Shown here piece by piece: positions 22,413-34,249 of a stretch of DNA of 64,000 nucleotides. The stretch spans positions 57,393,858 to 57,457,857 of the forward strand of contig JANJXV010000004.1 in the NCBI GenBank assembly GCA_024803745.1, given 5' to 3'. Both the position numbers and the translations under genes were made by a program. The notes beneath the pieces are model-generated. The model was not told the DNA's origin and searched no databases. It worked only from the letters and a program-made list of their open reading frames with translations. Within the stretch, counting starts at the first letter, position 1. Each line of letters begins with the position of its first letter. This stretch comes from Megascapheus bottae. Taxonomy: Eukaryota > Chordata > Mammalia > Rodentia > Geomyidae.

Positions 22413-22837
22413 TGTCCCTACTCTCCTATTCCATTTTTTACCTCCACCAGTTCATTTTCTGTCGTAAATGTTTTTTTGTCATTGTCCCTGAGGCTCCTGG
22501 CTGATGGGTGCTGCCACTTGTTAACTGGCATCTTCCCTCTTGTTTATTGAACTTCAGCTCTTCTTTTCAACCAAGTGCAGGTTCTTTCGGCTCACAACAG
22601 ACTGCAATTTATTTTGTCAGGAAGTTCTCAGGAAACCATATCAGATCCTTTGCTAAAATTCCAGTATAACCTTAGCTGAATCTTACAATTTAAGCCAAAA
22701 GAGAAGTTATTATGTTAGTATTGTCTGATTTGTTCTTAATCATTAGCTAGATACTGCTAATGATCTGAATGTCTGTTGTATGTGTTGTGTTTATTATCAT
22801 AGAATCAATTTCTTTTATGTGCCCCTCCCTTTATTTT

Positions 22838-22914
22838 TTCAGAGCTGAAGGCTAAAATAGCCTTACACTTGCCAGGCAAGTACTCTTCCACTGAGCTAAA
22901 TCCCCATCCCCGCA
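22838..22914 (-). mobile_element. ID-like SINE monomer
   Basis: Complement of a tRNA-Ala/ID-type unit: 'ccaggcaagtactcttccac' then 'tgagctaaatccccatcccc'. No Geo monomer. Ends in a T-run at 22917, so the tail is not conventional. Confidence 0.65.
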
Positions 22915-22919
22915 AGTTT

Positions 22920-24265
22920 TTTTAAAGCACAGACAGAAGTCTACTTAAAACATAATATGAATACTAATTATAAAAGTAGCACTAATTCATCATAAAAACA
23001 AAAAAGCATAAAGAAAAATACCTGAAATCACACTGCAAAGAGACTAACTCGGTAAACATTTTGTTGTCTTGCTAACAAGTATATTCATGTTATATGTAAG
23101 AAATTCAATATGTACTTCTTTATATGTACAATAAAATTTCATTACTACTATTTTGTGTTTTAGTCAGTTTTCTACCATGAGACTTTTCTATATAAACAAC
23201 AACCATTTCACAAATTTAAATCTTAATCCAATAGCCCATGTAAGCCCCTATTTGTAGTTCAGTAAACTTGAAAAGAATCAGAGCATCATTCTAGATTCTA
23301 AACAGAAATACAACTTGGTTTTTTTTTTCAGATTTTTCTGCTTTTCATTAGGAACTCTCTTTGAAACGCATCATGACACCCTAATTATTCTCAGTTTCTC
23401 TATTGCCTTCCTCTTCTATGCATCTCTAAATGCTAATATATGATAGAAAATTTTGAATTAGATGACATCAGGGGCAATTTTGTTTTCATTGTCTTTCCAT
23501 GAACTAACTCACACTAATTTTCTTATAATTCCAAAGAACCTCTTAATCTTACAGCCATATTTGGATTTGGCTTTAATCTTCCACTCTCATCCCCCAAAGC
23601 TCTTTATTAATGAGTCTTTATTATGCTGAACATGATTGTTTCTCAATGATACGGGTCTTTCTCATATTATCAGACTTTCAGTAACTTCCAATCAGGATGA
23701 CTGAGTACAGATGCTGGTCGCTCTATGACTCAAATGACTTATGGATGCATCTGAAACATTCCTGCAGGCTATATTATAGCCCTGGAATGATTTTGCAAGC
23801 TCTTAGAAAGATGAGTAATTGTAGTCTACCAGGAGTACCTTTGTTATTATTGCAACATTTAGTATATCCACTCATGAGAGGAGAGATTTTTTTTTACTTT
23901 CCTCACTTGTAGTGTGTGTGAAGCAATGGAGCATACTCTTCATTATATGTAAGCAATGAAATGTGTATTTCACTATATTATAGTATGTATACTTCAATCC
24001 CGCAGTCTTTTGCTAAACAGTGTTGCCTCTGTTATCCTTTACCTTCTCATTGCAGTTGTGACAAACAAATTTACCAGGCTTTAAAATTCATACACCCAGT
24101 AGCCAGATTTTTTTCACTATCCCCAGCATCTAACCCAATGACTAGAAATTCATTGCTTGAATTGAACTGTAAGAAATGATAAAGCTCACATTATGTCAGT
24201 TTCCTTCATGCCATCAAAATTATTTCAAATAACTCACCTAAATGTTATTGCAAAAAGATCAGTTA
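22920..24265. other. Unassigned AT-rich DNA
   Basis: No clear repeat. 'ctatccccagcatctaaccc' near 24118-24137 hints at an L2 tail but is too weak to call. Confidence 0.45.
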
Positions 24266-24269
24266 TATA

Positions 24270-24490
24270 GTGTTGGGATCAAACTATTGGAGTTAATCTG
24301 CCTAGAGTAGATTTCCAATTCTAAATTCACTTACTTTGTGAATTTGGACAAACCATTAAACTCTATACCTCAGATTTTTCATCTAAAAAATTGGAATGAT
24401 CTTAATAGCTACAGTATAGGAGTTAAATTATGAGTCCATTTTTTTTCAAGAGAGTTCTGTGCATATAGTCCATGGCCAATAAATATTACC
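24270..24490 (+). repeat. MIR SINE fossil
   Basis: Long MIR copy: 'acttactttgtgaatttgga', 'atttttcatctaaaaaattg', then 'gtgcatatagtccatggcca' and 'ataaatatt'. Confidence 0.7.
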
Positions 24491-27080
24491 AGCAATTAGT
24501 ATTGAAGATCTGTAATGAATGGAGCACTGGGGAATACTCTTTTACGTTGGATTCGATCCAACATATATTTATAGAAACCAATGTGGTAGAAATGAGAACA
24601 ACCCAGTACCATAAGGGATTTCTAGGTATATGAATTTTATTCTCAGAGGAAATGTTGACAAATTTCTTTTCTGTATTAGAAAGTCCAGAGGGATCACACA
24701 CAATAAAGCTAAATACCATTAGTATTCATTTGATTGAATTGCATCTCAGTTTGGATTCATCCTTCACTGGATTTCAAGCTTAAACCCAGCCACTCCCACA
24801 AGAATGTATTAGATTCATGGATGCCAAACATGGACTATAAATTTCTCATTTAACAGAGAAAAACTGAATAAACAATAATTTATCTCATAACTACCTCACA
24901 TTATTACCTGATTCTCATATTATTTTGAAACATTAAATTAAAAAAAATACTATACTATGAAAACTATCCCAGCATTTTCCTTCAACCTTGAATGAGTTCA
25001 GTGGCTGACTTCCTCCACTAGAAATGTCCGGGATTCTCCTAGGCAAAGTATAGCTTTTTTCTGCCTGTTTAGTTTCCAGTCCCACTCTCTGGGAGTTGCC
25101 ACACACCAATTACAGCTACAATTTAAAAACCTCCCAAATGAGGAGAGAAGTCCAGCTTCTTAAGCTCTATGTGAATGGCCAATTCCATGAAATCAGTTGC
25201 TTGCCTGTAAGTATCCCTGGACAGTTCACCAGAGAACAGTGATGACGCTCAGTGAACACAAATGCTTAGCTCAGTAAGAAGCTAAGAAATGAACTGTTTT
25301 CCCAGTTTGGGGAGGTCATTGAGTCCCCAAATTCTAGCATTCCTGTAGACCTGGGCAATAAGCTTTTCTCAAACTATGTCTGCTTTAGTGCTTCTGGGAA
25401 AGACATGCTGGCATTAAAAGGAGGGGAATCAGTAATTCCGTCTTCTTTGAGAATAAAACAAGAAAGGAGCCTAAATGATAGAAGAGAGAGTGGAATTGAG
25501 TGAAATAAATAAAATCTAGACAGTAAATTTTAAATCTGATTTCTAATAATGACCAGAGCCACATCTGCTCTGGAGAGCTTTGATAAGTTTTCTTTCTCAA
25601 ACCAGGAACCATGAAAAGAGTAATGAATTTCAAAATGCTTTCTTCTGATTCAACGAAGATGCATTGATTGTGACAACGCATTTTTTTCCTGTTCCTTTTT
25701 CTTTAACTTTTGTCTGTTGCTACATAAAGCCATTCATTCTTTGATAGCTGCAATTCAGGCTTTGACATAACACTTTTTGTCCACTCTCTTCCTTATCCAG
25801 TGTAAATGCAACCTGATGTTTCCTACACATCATTCCTTTGGAATTTATTTCACTACTTTCTGCTCATCACTGTTTTCCCCTAACTTGTGCATCTATGCTC
25901 TCCTCAAAAATAATACATTGAAAAAATAATTTTTCTCTCAAGCACATTAATGTTTTTCTTTCATTAAAAAAGTCATTCAGGAAGAAGAAATGAAGAAAAA
26001 TAAGTCATCCAAAGGAAAAGTCCATTTGTAGTTAAATGCTGGAGCAGATGGTATCTGCCAGAGGAAGTTTTGTCTTTTACTCCAAAGTCCTAAAGTCCCA
26101 GAGATAGGCCGGAAGACACTTTCATCCAGAGACCTCTTGCATGCCAGAGACTGGAGCTGCCTTTTGGATCTGTCTCCAATCTTCCTCGGGAGAAAGTCTC
26201 TGGTCATGAGGAATTCTAGGTCCAGAGAAGATCAGAAAATACCAAAGTTACATTTGTAACTCTAACAAGTTTGGACTATTGACTGCTAGAAATCAGCTGA
26301 TATTATCTTAAAATCAAGCCTAACTAGTTTACTACTTTGGATAAAAAATACTCCATAAATTCACTCGATTAGTTGAAAAATTCTGTGAGCCTCCTTCTAC
26401 TTTGGAAATGATTTCTACACAGATCCCTTATTATTTTATAATTTTAGACTGGTAGCTTTTCAGTTAGTATAATTTATTCTAAATTTGAACTCTTCCTAAA
26501 GAAATGTTTTTTTTCCTTATTTTGCATTTTCTAGCACTAACATTTATGTTTCATATGTTTGGAAGACCTATAGCTGCATCCTCTCACTGCTGTTTCTGTT
26601 TTCATTGAGTGTGGACTTCTTCCGTCTCCCTTTAACTTTAGATTGTATTAACAGGCTATTTGCAGCACCAAACATTCAGGCAGATGTTTTCTTCAGGGGC
26701 AGACTGGGTATGAGCAAATTCCTTTGATTTTTCCCTCTTTTTCTCTTTCTGTTCCAATTTCACCAGCTTCTCTCCTATTTCTTCTGAACATCTTTTCTGC
26801 CCAGTATATGAAAAAGATTATTCTGAAGTCACTTTTTAATGGAGTCAATGCAACATCTTTACATGATGAGCCAGATTTGGCAGAGAAGAGAAAAGCTAGG
26901 TAAGACATAGGAAACTGAATGTAAAATTGTAAGTATTGCCCAAACTCCAACCATCCAGAGCTTTAACTATTCCAGCATGAAAGCCGTAAAAAGTAATCAA
27001 AATATCTTTCCACTGGTATTATTTTAGTTTTCTTTTTCCTTTATTAAAAACTCATTTATTATTGTTAAGTCAGAAAACAT
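24491..27080. other. Repeat-poor unassigned DNA
   Basis: No SINE, L1 or LTR recognised. A GC-richer patch at 25980-26220 carries a short minus open frame (25977-26207, Arg/Lys-rich start) without a splice or family signature that I can defend. Confidence 0.45.
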
Positions 27081-27096
27081 TTTATCACTCTTTTTT

Positions 27097-27243
27097 ATTG
27101 TAATTAATAGAAGGGTTACATTATATTCACCAGATAAAAGATGTATTACTTCATAAACATTGCTACCCTTTTTCATGCTTTTGTCCCCATTTCCCACCCC
27201 CATCCCCTCCCCTCATCTTATTTCCCCCTCCCTATCAACATTG
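27097..27243 (-). mobile_element. Very short L1 3' end (type A)
   Basis: Only about 147 bp of type A 3' sequence in complement ('attgtaattaatagaagggt', 'cattatattcaccagataaa'). Flanked by tatcactctttttt (27083-27096) and tatcactcttttta (27244-27257). Confidence 0.88.
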
Positions 27244-27257
27244 TATCACTCTTTTTA

Positions 27258-29250
27258 TTTTTTATTTCTCTGTCTCTTGCTTAGAGGCCACACCTCAATA
27301 ATTAGGAACATGCAAGCTGCAAGTAGGGCAGTACGGAATCCATTGTCATAATTGTCAAAAACCTGCATCTGATTTACAGGAGGGCCTTCTCCAATGTGAT
27401 TAAATGCTCCAGTTTCTGAGAGCATTCTCCATGATACTGGTTTTGCAGGTAATTCTACAGATAAAATTACTTCAGATCTGAAAGAAAGTTAGAAGAATTA
27501 AATATAGTCTGTGGAGTAGTCTTTGTCATCATTATTAATATCTTATAAAGGTCTGATGCTTAGAAAGCAAGTTTTGATTATCAAAGCACTTTTTCAAAGG
27601 TTTTGATGGATGGGTAATGAGGCCTGGTGAACATCCTTTCCTTTTATCTTTACAATGGCTGCTCTATGGTGGCTGTTAGGACTGTGTGAAAATGATGCGA
27701 ATTCTTGCTGCATTGTGCTTCTTTAGAAGCAGTTCAATTATACTGAAAAGCTTATAAATAGTAGGATCGGTTAGTGTATTTTTATATTCGCTTATTGTAT
27801 GAAAATATCTCATAAACATTTAAGGGATTCACTTTGCTTCTCCCACTTAGGTCTGTGAAATAAAAAGAAGCTATTTATCCTAGTGGAATTGAGTACTAAA
27901 TTGGTTTAAAAAATCCTTTTTATCACTCACAATTGTCTTTTTCTTCCTCTCTTAAGTTTATGAGGTCTTTATATCCGCTCTGTTTTCTTTACTTTTTTTC
28001 ATTATAGTTCCTCTTCCAACAACGTTTGCTTTTTACCAGTCCCTGAAGAACCTCTCCTGTCATCATTTAACATTTGAATGGCAATAATATTTTACAAAAT
28101 GCTTTACAATGACTTTTTATAAGTTATTCTCATGCCTTCAATAACTCTTAGGTTACTATTCACAGGCCAGCACAGTTTTGCTTTGATTTGTAGGCATGGA
28201 GATTTTCTTCTTGACTGACCTTTCCAGTAGCTTTGGAAAGTTTTCTCTGGAAACCACTTAGGCTGCATAGGTTATTTAAAATATTAATTGCAGGAGCTTC
28301 AAGACTTTCTTGTGGCTTTTTGTTCTTCTGTAGGAAATGTCATTTGAGATCAAAAGGAAAGCATTTTCTTTTGTCTCTTCAGACTCTCGGAAATGTGCAA
28401 GAATATATGGACTAATTTGATACATGCAGTTCCAAACCTCAAAAACCCTTGAACAGTAGATGAGATTTTAAAAATTCTAAGAAATAGAGTGATCCAAATA
28501 CATGTTTCATACTTCAGCCTGATTCCTGTATGGCATTTTAAAACAGCACTTTTATAAAAGGATTCTTTTTGTTTGTACAGTTAACAGAAATTCTGATATG
28601 CATCACCACAGGGTTGAGGAGTTTAATATGAATGTTGATTTATTGATGTGCAATATTTTAAGAGCATATACATGCTTTTTCCTCTTCCTGTTCCCAGATA
28701 GTCCCCAGAAGAGAGCAGCTTTGAAGCTATTTTTCCCTAAATACCAAAACTCTCTCAAGTTGTCTAAGATTTAGTTACTGACCACAACTTCAGAAAATCT
28801 ATAACATGGTCTTTATGAGAAAGCACAATGAATGCCCAGTACACATTTCTACCATTAGCATATTGGGAGCCCCTTTAATGAAACTTGGAGAAGGATCCAA
28901 GGAATGTTGGAATGTTTGCCTTTGGGACTATCTTCACATCCTAACATGCAAGGAGCCATGCTTCTTCTTATAGCGTCTTTAAGTCTCATAAGCTAAAAAC
29001 ACAAGAAGAGCGATGACTAACTTACTATTTTGTCCTTGTTATTTTCCTCCTTGTTCAGATTCTTGACTTTCAGGTTATCCTGAGCTTATTTCTTATTTGC
29101 TTTATTGTTCTTTACCCAACATTTAAACCTAATTTCCTAGGTACTGCTTCCTGAACTTACTTGTTCACAGTGGTTGGTACTTCTATACATCCTAGGGTAA
29201 ACGGCAGAGGATTTTGGAATCTGCTATATAGATAGGGTTTGGCAAAAAAA
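27258..29250. other. Repeat-poor unassigned DNA
   Basis: No mobile element recognised in about 2 kb. No exon supported. Confidence 0.45.
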
Positions 29251-29251
29251 A

Positions 29252-29280
29252 TACACACACACACACACACACACACACAC
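29252..29280. repeat. (CA)n microsatellite
   Basis: About 14 CA units after an A-run. Confidence 0.95.
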
Positions 29281-29369
29281 TACATAGTTTATATAAAAAG
29301 AAAAGAAAAACAAATATTATGGATAATATTGGACTTTAAAATTTTCATATAACTTCCAAAAAATCCTTT

Positions 29370-29520
29370 CAATTTTTGAATTTTTATTTTTTACTATCAC
29401 TTTATTATTTTCAGTTGTTGTAAAAAGGAGTTTCAGTTCAACATATCAATTTACAAGTATGATGCAACTTCATCAATGACAGTCATTCTCCTCCATCTCT
29501 CTGGATCCCATCTCCTTTTC
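29370..29520 (-). mobile_element. Possible old L1 3' end
   Basis: 'ttgtaaaaaggagtttcagt', 'caacatatcaatttacaagt' and 'ctccatctctctggatccca' resemble the complement of an older L1 3' untranslated region. Weak. Confidence 0.35.
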
Positions 29521-29746
29521 AATGAAAATCTAGAGCTTGCTTTAGCATATTTTGTTATGGCTTTGTGATTTGGTTGGCGACACATGTGTCCTAATCAAGA
29601 TTTTTTTAATGATCTTTTCACAGTCTTAATAAATATCATCTATGGCAAAATATATTCCAAAGAGTAAGAGGTGGCAAAAGAGGAAAAAATGACTTTGTCA
29701 TGGTTTTTCTCTAATTGGCAGATCCCTTTTTATTTTATTTTATTTT

Positions 29747-29969
29747 TAGTCGTGGGGCTTGGACTCTGGGCCTGGACTCTGACTCTTAGCTCTTTAGCTG
29801 CAGTCTACCATCCTATCCCTTGAGCCATGGCACCACTTCCAGTATACTGGTGGTTAATTGGAGATAAGAGTCTCAGGGTCTTCAGTGCCAGGGCTGGCTC
29901 TGAATTATGATCCTCAGATTTCAGCCTCCTGAGTAGCTAGGAATACAGGTGTGGGCCACCATACCTGGC
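29747..29969 (-). mobile_element. B1-Geo SINE
   Basis: 'gtcgtggggcttggactctg' (Geo end), 'ggttaattggagataagagt' (linker), 'cagcctcctgagtagctagg' (B1). Flanked by tccctttttattttat (29723-29738) and tccctttttatttttt (29970-29985). Confidence 0.87.
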
Positions 29970-29989
29970 TCCCTTTTTATTTTTTAAAA

Positions 29990-30190
29990 TTTCCTTGTAA
30001 AGGTGATGAACAGGGAGATTACAATTACACAAGTAAGGTAATGAGTCAAGTTCTTTTCAATCACTGTTACTGTCCTCCCTCATTTTTTCCCACTTAACCC
30101 TCTCCACTTCTCTCCCCACCCCCAAGGTTGTAAAGTTTCTTTCCAACATAGTATCTAGTGAGTATCATTGTTACATTAGTTCAAATCAAG
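29990..30190 (-). mobile_element. L1 3' end (type B)
   Basis: Complement of the type B 3' region: 'acacaagtaaggtaatgagt', 'ccaaggttgtaaagtttctt', 'acatagtatctagtgagtat'. Same layout as 59298-59589. Confidence 0.7.
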
Positions 30191-30199
30191 TAGTTCAAA

Positions 30200-31030
30200 A
30201 TATTAATGATTTTTTCAATTATAATTACTTAATCTTTACAACTCTTTATAAGTAAAAAATTATTATGTCAAACATGTTTAGCAATTTATATTAATTCCCA
30301 ATTTATCTTCCATTTTCTTTTAATTTATAAACTATTGACAAAACTCTTTCTTTGGATAATCATAAAGTAATAAAAATAATATTCTGATTTTGTTTGGTAA
30401 CATGCTAAAAATTGGTGGGATTATGGAAGCCTAGATTTTATTAGCTATCATTCTGATAATATAATGTATGTATTTCAAACCTACAGACTGACATTTAAAT
30501 ATGAGAGCATCCTTGTGAAAAACAAAACAATATCTTACTCAATCTCAGCGTGTCCAGCAGGCATTCTTGAGGCCAAGCCATTTTGCACTGCCTTTACATT
30601 ACATTACCCAGTAGTTTGGGTAAATTCTGCAGAGCAAATTAAATTCTCCCTACTAGTTTTTTCAAACTTTGAATATGTGTTTTTACTATTATTATTATTG
30701 ATGTACAATCTCCTAGATCAATATTGTCTCTCAAAAACAATCTGTGCCTATTATTATGAAAATACCTGTTTGAATATAGTTATGACACAAGTGGTTGGAC
30801 TTTTTCAAATATAATTTTAGGATGTCTATATGTTTGTATGTTAATATATATTTAAAATTTAAGTAAATTTTCATGTATTGAAATGTTTTCATTTATCTCA
30901 GTAAAATTCTAAAACTAAAAAAACCCCCACAAATATCACTACATGACAAATGCTTTTGAAAGTTTGATTCTTAGCAGCTATAAATTTGAGATCCACTGTA
31001 AAATCTGTTTTGCCACAATTACTTTGTATA
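30200..31030. other. Unassigned AT-rich DNA
   Basis: A 116-codon plus open frame (30464-30814) lies here; hydrophobic, Tyr/Phe/Leu-rich, as expected from AT-rich DNA, with no recognised domain. Not called a gene. Confidence 0.5.
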
Positions 31031-31045
31031 ACTGTTTGATTTTGT

Positions 31046-31236
31046 TTGTTTGTTTGTTTGTTTTGCCAGTCAGGGCCTGAGCACTGTCCTTGGGCTTTCT
31101 CAAGGCTAGCGCTCTACCACTGGAGCCATAGCACCATTTCCAGCCTTTTTCTATATATGTGGTACAAGGAATCGAACCCAGGTCTTCGTGCATGCTAGGC
31201 AAGCACTCTTACCACTAGGCCAAACTCCAGGCCCCA
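31046..31236 (-). mobile_element. IDL-Geo SINE
   Basis: GTTT-rich start, 'gccagtcagggcctgagcac' (Geo end), 'ggtacaaggaatcgaaccca' (B box complement), 'aggccaaactccaggcccc'. Flanks tgtttgatttt (31033-31043) and tgtttgatattt (31241-31252). Confidence 0.88.
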
Positions 31237-31329
31237 TAGGTGTTTGATATTTTTAAAATAAAATTAATTTCATTCAAAATAAAAAATATGATATTACACA
31301 AGAAATTCACTTTGAAAAGTCAATAGGTA

Positions 31330-31552
31330 CCAGGCATCAGTCACTCATGCCTGTACCTCTAGCTTTTCAGGAGAGTGGATCATAGTTCAAAGCCATCCTG
31401 GGCAGGAAAGTCTGTAAGACTGTTTATCTCCAATTAATCACAGAAAGAAAAAAATCTGGAAGTGGAGCCGGGGCTCAAGTGGTGGAGCACAGGCCTTGAG
31501 CAAAAGGAGCCAAAGGACAGCACTCAGGCCCAGAGTTGCCCCTGGCCAAAAG
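31330..31552 (+). mobile_element. B1-Geo SINE
   Basis: 'gtcactcatgcctgtacctc', 'ttcaaagccatcctgggcag', 'gggctcaagtggtggagcac'. Ends directly in a GAAA microsatellite. Confidence 0.85.
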
Positions 31553-31584
31553 AAAAGAAAGAAAGAAAGAAAGAAAGAAAGAAA
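31553..31584. repeat. (GAAA)n at a SINE tail
   Basis: About 8 GAAA units in the position of the B1-Geo A-tail. Confidence 0.9.
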
Positions 31585-31603
31585 AGACAAAGGAAAATCA
31601 ATA

Positions 31604-31690
31604 GCTAGACACAGTAGCATGCATCTGTGGTCTCAGTCATTTGAGAGGCTGAAGCAGGAAGATATCCAACACAGGGAAACTGTCACAAAA
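31604..31690 (+). mobile_element. B1-like SINE monomer
   Basis: 'gctagacacagtagcatgca' start, 'tttgagaggctgaagcagga' middle; truncated B1-like, older type. Confidence 0.55.
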
Positions 31691-31699
31691 ACAAAGAAG

Positions 31700-32470
31700 C
31701 AAGATAATAAACATAATTTAAAAAACAAACAAGTTACACACTATTGATAATACCAAAAACTTTAAATATTTTTATGGGAGAAAATGAATAGAATCACTTA
31801 ATTTTTTTTCCCCTGGACTTTCTAACTCATCTAATTTTGAGATTTAAGCAGAGAATTTGGATAATTTGTTTTCTTTTTTGCAAATAGAAAGCTCTCAAAA
31901 GCCCTTTAAGAATCATTATAACATTAAGCTGAGAATTATTTTTATATAATTGAGAATACTGCCTTGTGTCAGCTAACCATTCCTCCTCTTTTCCTCTTGC
32001 TATTACTATCACCCAAAGTCTTGCCTTCAAACACCCAGTGATTTTTGAGCCCTAGGGACTATGCCTGACCAAGCCATCTTGAGTATGCTTGTCAATTTAC
32101 TGTGAAAACTGAATTCCCAGCTGCTGTAACCAGACTACTATGTCTTCTACAGCATCCACAGAGCTAATACCATGTTGAATTTACCACATGACCCTTTCCA
32201 GGGTGGGTCCATTCACTTTTCCAGCTTGAACCTTAACAATTCTCTATGTGGATAAATGACTTGGATTTTGATAGAATTCAAATGCAACTAACAGCAGTGA
32301 TATGGAAACCAAATTGGACCTGGAGAGAACACAGGCCAGTTTCAGTGTCCTCATCTAACTAATCAGACACATTTGTGCCTTGGCCTTTCCAGAAGACATG
32401 TCTACCAGTGTTTTTCCAAAGCTCTTCCAGGAAGGCCTCCCTAATCAGTCAGCAAGTAGCACATTCCTTT
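31700..32470. other. Unassigned non-coding DNA
   Basis: No clear repeat; 'cttccaggaaggcctcccta' near 32425-32444 hints at L2 but is insufficient. Confidence 0.45.
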
Positions 32471-32474
32471 TTTG

Positions 32475-32730
32475 ACTGGAGTTAAAGGAAGGGGGCTAGG
32501 TGAATGAAGAGAAGAACCAGGAGAGAATGCAGTCATAAAATTCAATGTATATCCAACAAAATTAAGAAAATTAGGTGAAGGAGAGAATTTGGGAGGAATG
32601 ATGAAGAATAATGAACAGGTTACTTTGATCAAGATGAATTGTATTCATAAACTGTTTTCGAATGGCAACACCATTGTACAATTGCTTAAACATAATATAT
32701 ATTAAAACCTATGTATAATAAATCCATAAA
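32475..32730 (+). mobile_element. Old L1 3' end (type D)
   Basis: Purine-rich block, 'ttcaatgtatatccaacaaa', 'ttgatcaagatgaattgtat', 'cattgtacaattgcttaaac'. Parallels 57840-58040 base for base in many places. Confidence 0.5.
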
Positions 32731-32739
32731 TAAGATAGG

Positions 32740-33250
32740 TGAACTTACAGTGACCAGTTACTAGTCATGGGCAAGAAAGATGGGGAAAATGTATATTGTT
32801 TGGAATTAATGCTCACTTATCTATAAGTTCAGTTTCTATGAGACCTTGTTAGGATATCTGCAAGTGAGTTTCTTGCATCAAGCTTTGTGCTATGATATGA
32901 GTATTCTGGAAGATTTAAAGAAAATGAATAATAAGAATGGTTGTAAGCATATATGCTTACCTTAAAAAACAAAGTATCTGTCTTTTCTTGCAGCAGCCAT
33001 CAAAAACACAAGTGTACTGTTTTCTTAGTACCTCAGGATAATTGGCCTGGAGAATAATTTTCTGAGCAGATTTGATGGCAGGTTTTGTTGCAAATAATTT
33101 GATACCATAGACTATAAAACTTTGCCTTACTAAAGAAATGAGGTAAAAATGGTTTATAATGGTTTAGTTAATAAGCAGATTTAGGTGCAGAGATCACGAT
33201 GATGAACAGAGAAGGATACAGTAGCATCAAGTTGTTTAAATGACTAGTTT
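32740..33250. other. Unassigned AT-rich DNA
   Basis: Nothing recognised. Confidence 0.5.
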
Positions 33251-33256
33251 AAAAGC

Positions 33257-33352
33257 AAGACTTGTGGAACTGGAGGTAGGGCTCAAGTGATAGAGTGCCA
33301 TGAGAGAAAAAGCCAAGTGAGAGTGTGAAGCCCTGAGCTCAAGCCCTGTACC
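33257..33352 (+). mobile_element. Stand-alone Geo-like/ID-like SINE monomer
   Basis: 'ggtagggctcaagtgataga' (A-box-like), 'gagagaaaaagccaagtgag' (the Geo-specific middle), 'ccctgagctcaagccctgta' (B-box-like). No B1 or IDL monomer upstream. Ends 'gtaccagcatg', like the older B1-Geo at 5642-5880. Confidence 0.6.
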
Positions 33353-33359
33353 AGCATGC

Positions 33360-33775
33360 TTGTAGACATGCACTTCCACACATGCACATACACCGATCTT
33401 AAAACTTATAAATATGGAAGATCTTTTTTAAACATGGGTGTCCTAATTCCTGTGATAGCATTTTCCCCACCATTCTCACTTTATCACATTTTGTAAATGA
33501 CACTTCGTTTTATTTTTAATTCTTGAGAGCATTGACTATGTCACACTTCCTTTTACCAAACTAATAAAACTCCAACAACAAGAGAACACATCTCCATGGT
33601 TGATGGTCTTAAGGCTTGAACAAGAAAGAGAGTGTAACTGAGGAAGGAAGGGCAAATATGATTGCTCAAGAACTGTCCAGGGGCTGTGGATGGAGTAAGT
33701 CATAATATAACATTATAATAATAAACAAACATATATAAATAAAAATGTATAAATATATAAAAATGCATATAATAG
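33360..33775. other. Unassigned AT-rich DNA
   Basis: Nothing recognised. Confidence 0.5.
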
Positions 33776-33777
33776 TC

Positions 33778-33925
33778 ATATAATCCTAGCTCCTCTGGAA
33801 GTACAGATCTGAGGATCACAGTTCAAAGCCAGAAGAAGGTAGAGAAAAGTCTGTGAGACTCATCTCTCCAAGTAACCACCAAAAAAACAAATGCAGAGCT
33901 GTGGCTCAAGCATAAAGCATAAAAT
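33778..33925 (+). mobile_element. Truncated B1-Geo SINE
   Basis: 'taatcctagctcctctggaa', 'tctgaggatcacagttcaaa', 'agagctgtggctcaagcata'. Both the B1 start and most of Geo are lost. Confidence 0.7.
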
Positions 33926-34249
33926 AGTCTGTAAAGGAGTTTGTGTAAGATTTGCATAGAATCATAGTTTCAAATCATCAGATGACAGAACAAAGTCTGG
34001 CTCTGATGTCTAATCACCAAGAAAATATATTACAAATTGGCACTGAAAGAAATTTTCCGATTCTAAAGTGTCAGAAGAGGACATGACTTGTGACAAGGCT
34101 GGGATTAGGGTTAAAAAATCACCTGAGGCTTAGAGTTTGACTCACCAAAGAGAGCTCCCTAAGCTCAAAAAAACGGGTTTCTAGTCCTTCTGGGTTCTGT
34201 TTACTTGCTCAGGCACAGCTTAGCTCTATAATTTCATCAAAAACTTAAG

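Noticed and set aside
22838..22914. Conventional ID insertion with A-tail
   Set aside because: The T-run lies at the wrong end for a minus-strand insertion, so only the monomer, not a clean insertion, is claimed.
30464..30814. 116-codon hydrophobic open frame
   Set aside because: Composition expected from AT-rich DNA; no domain, splice or start context.
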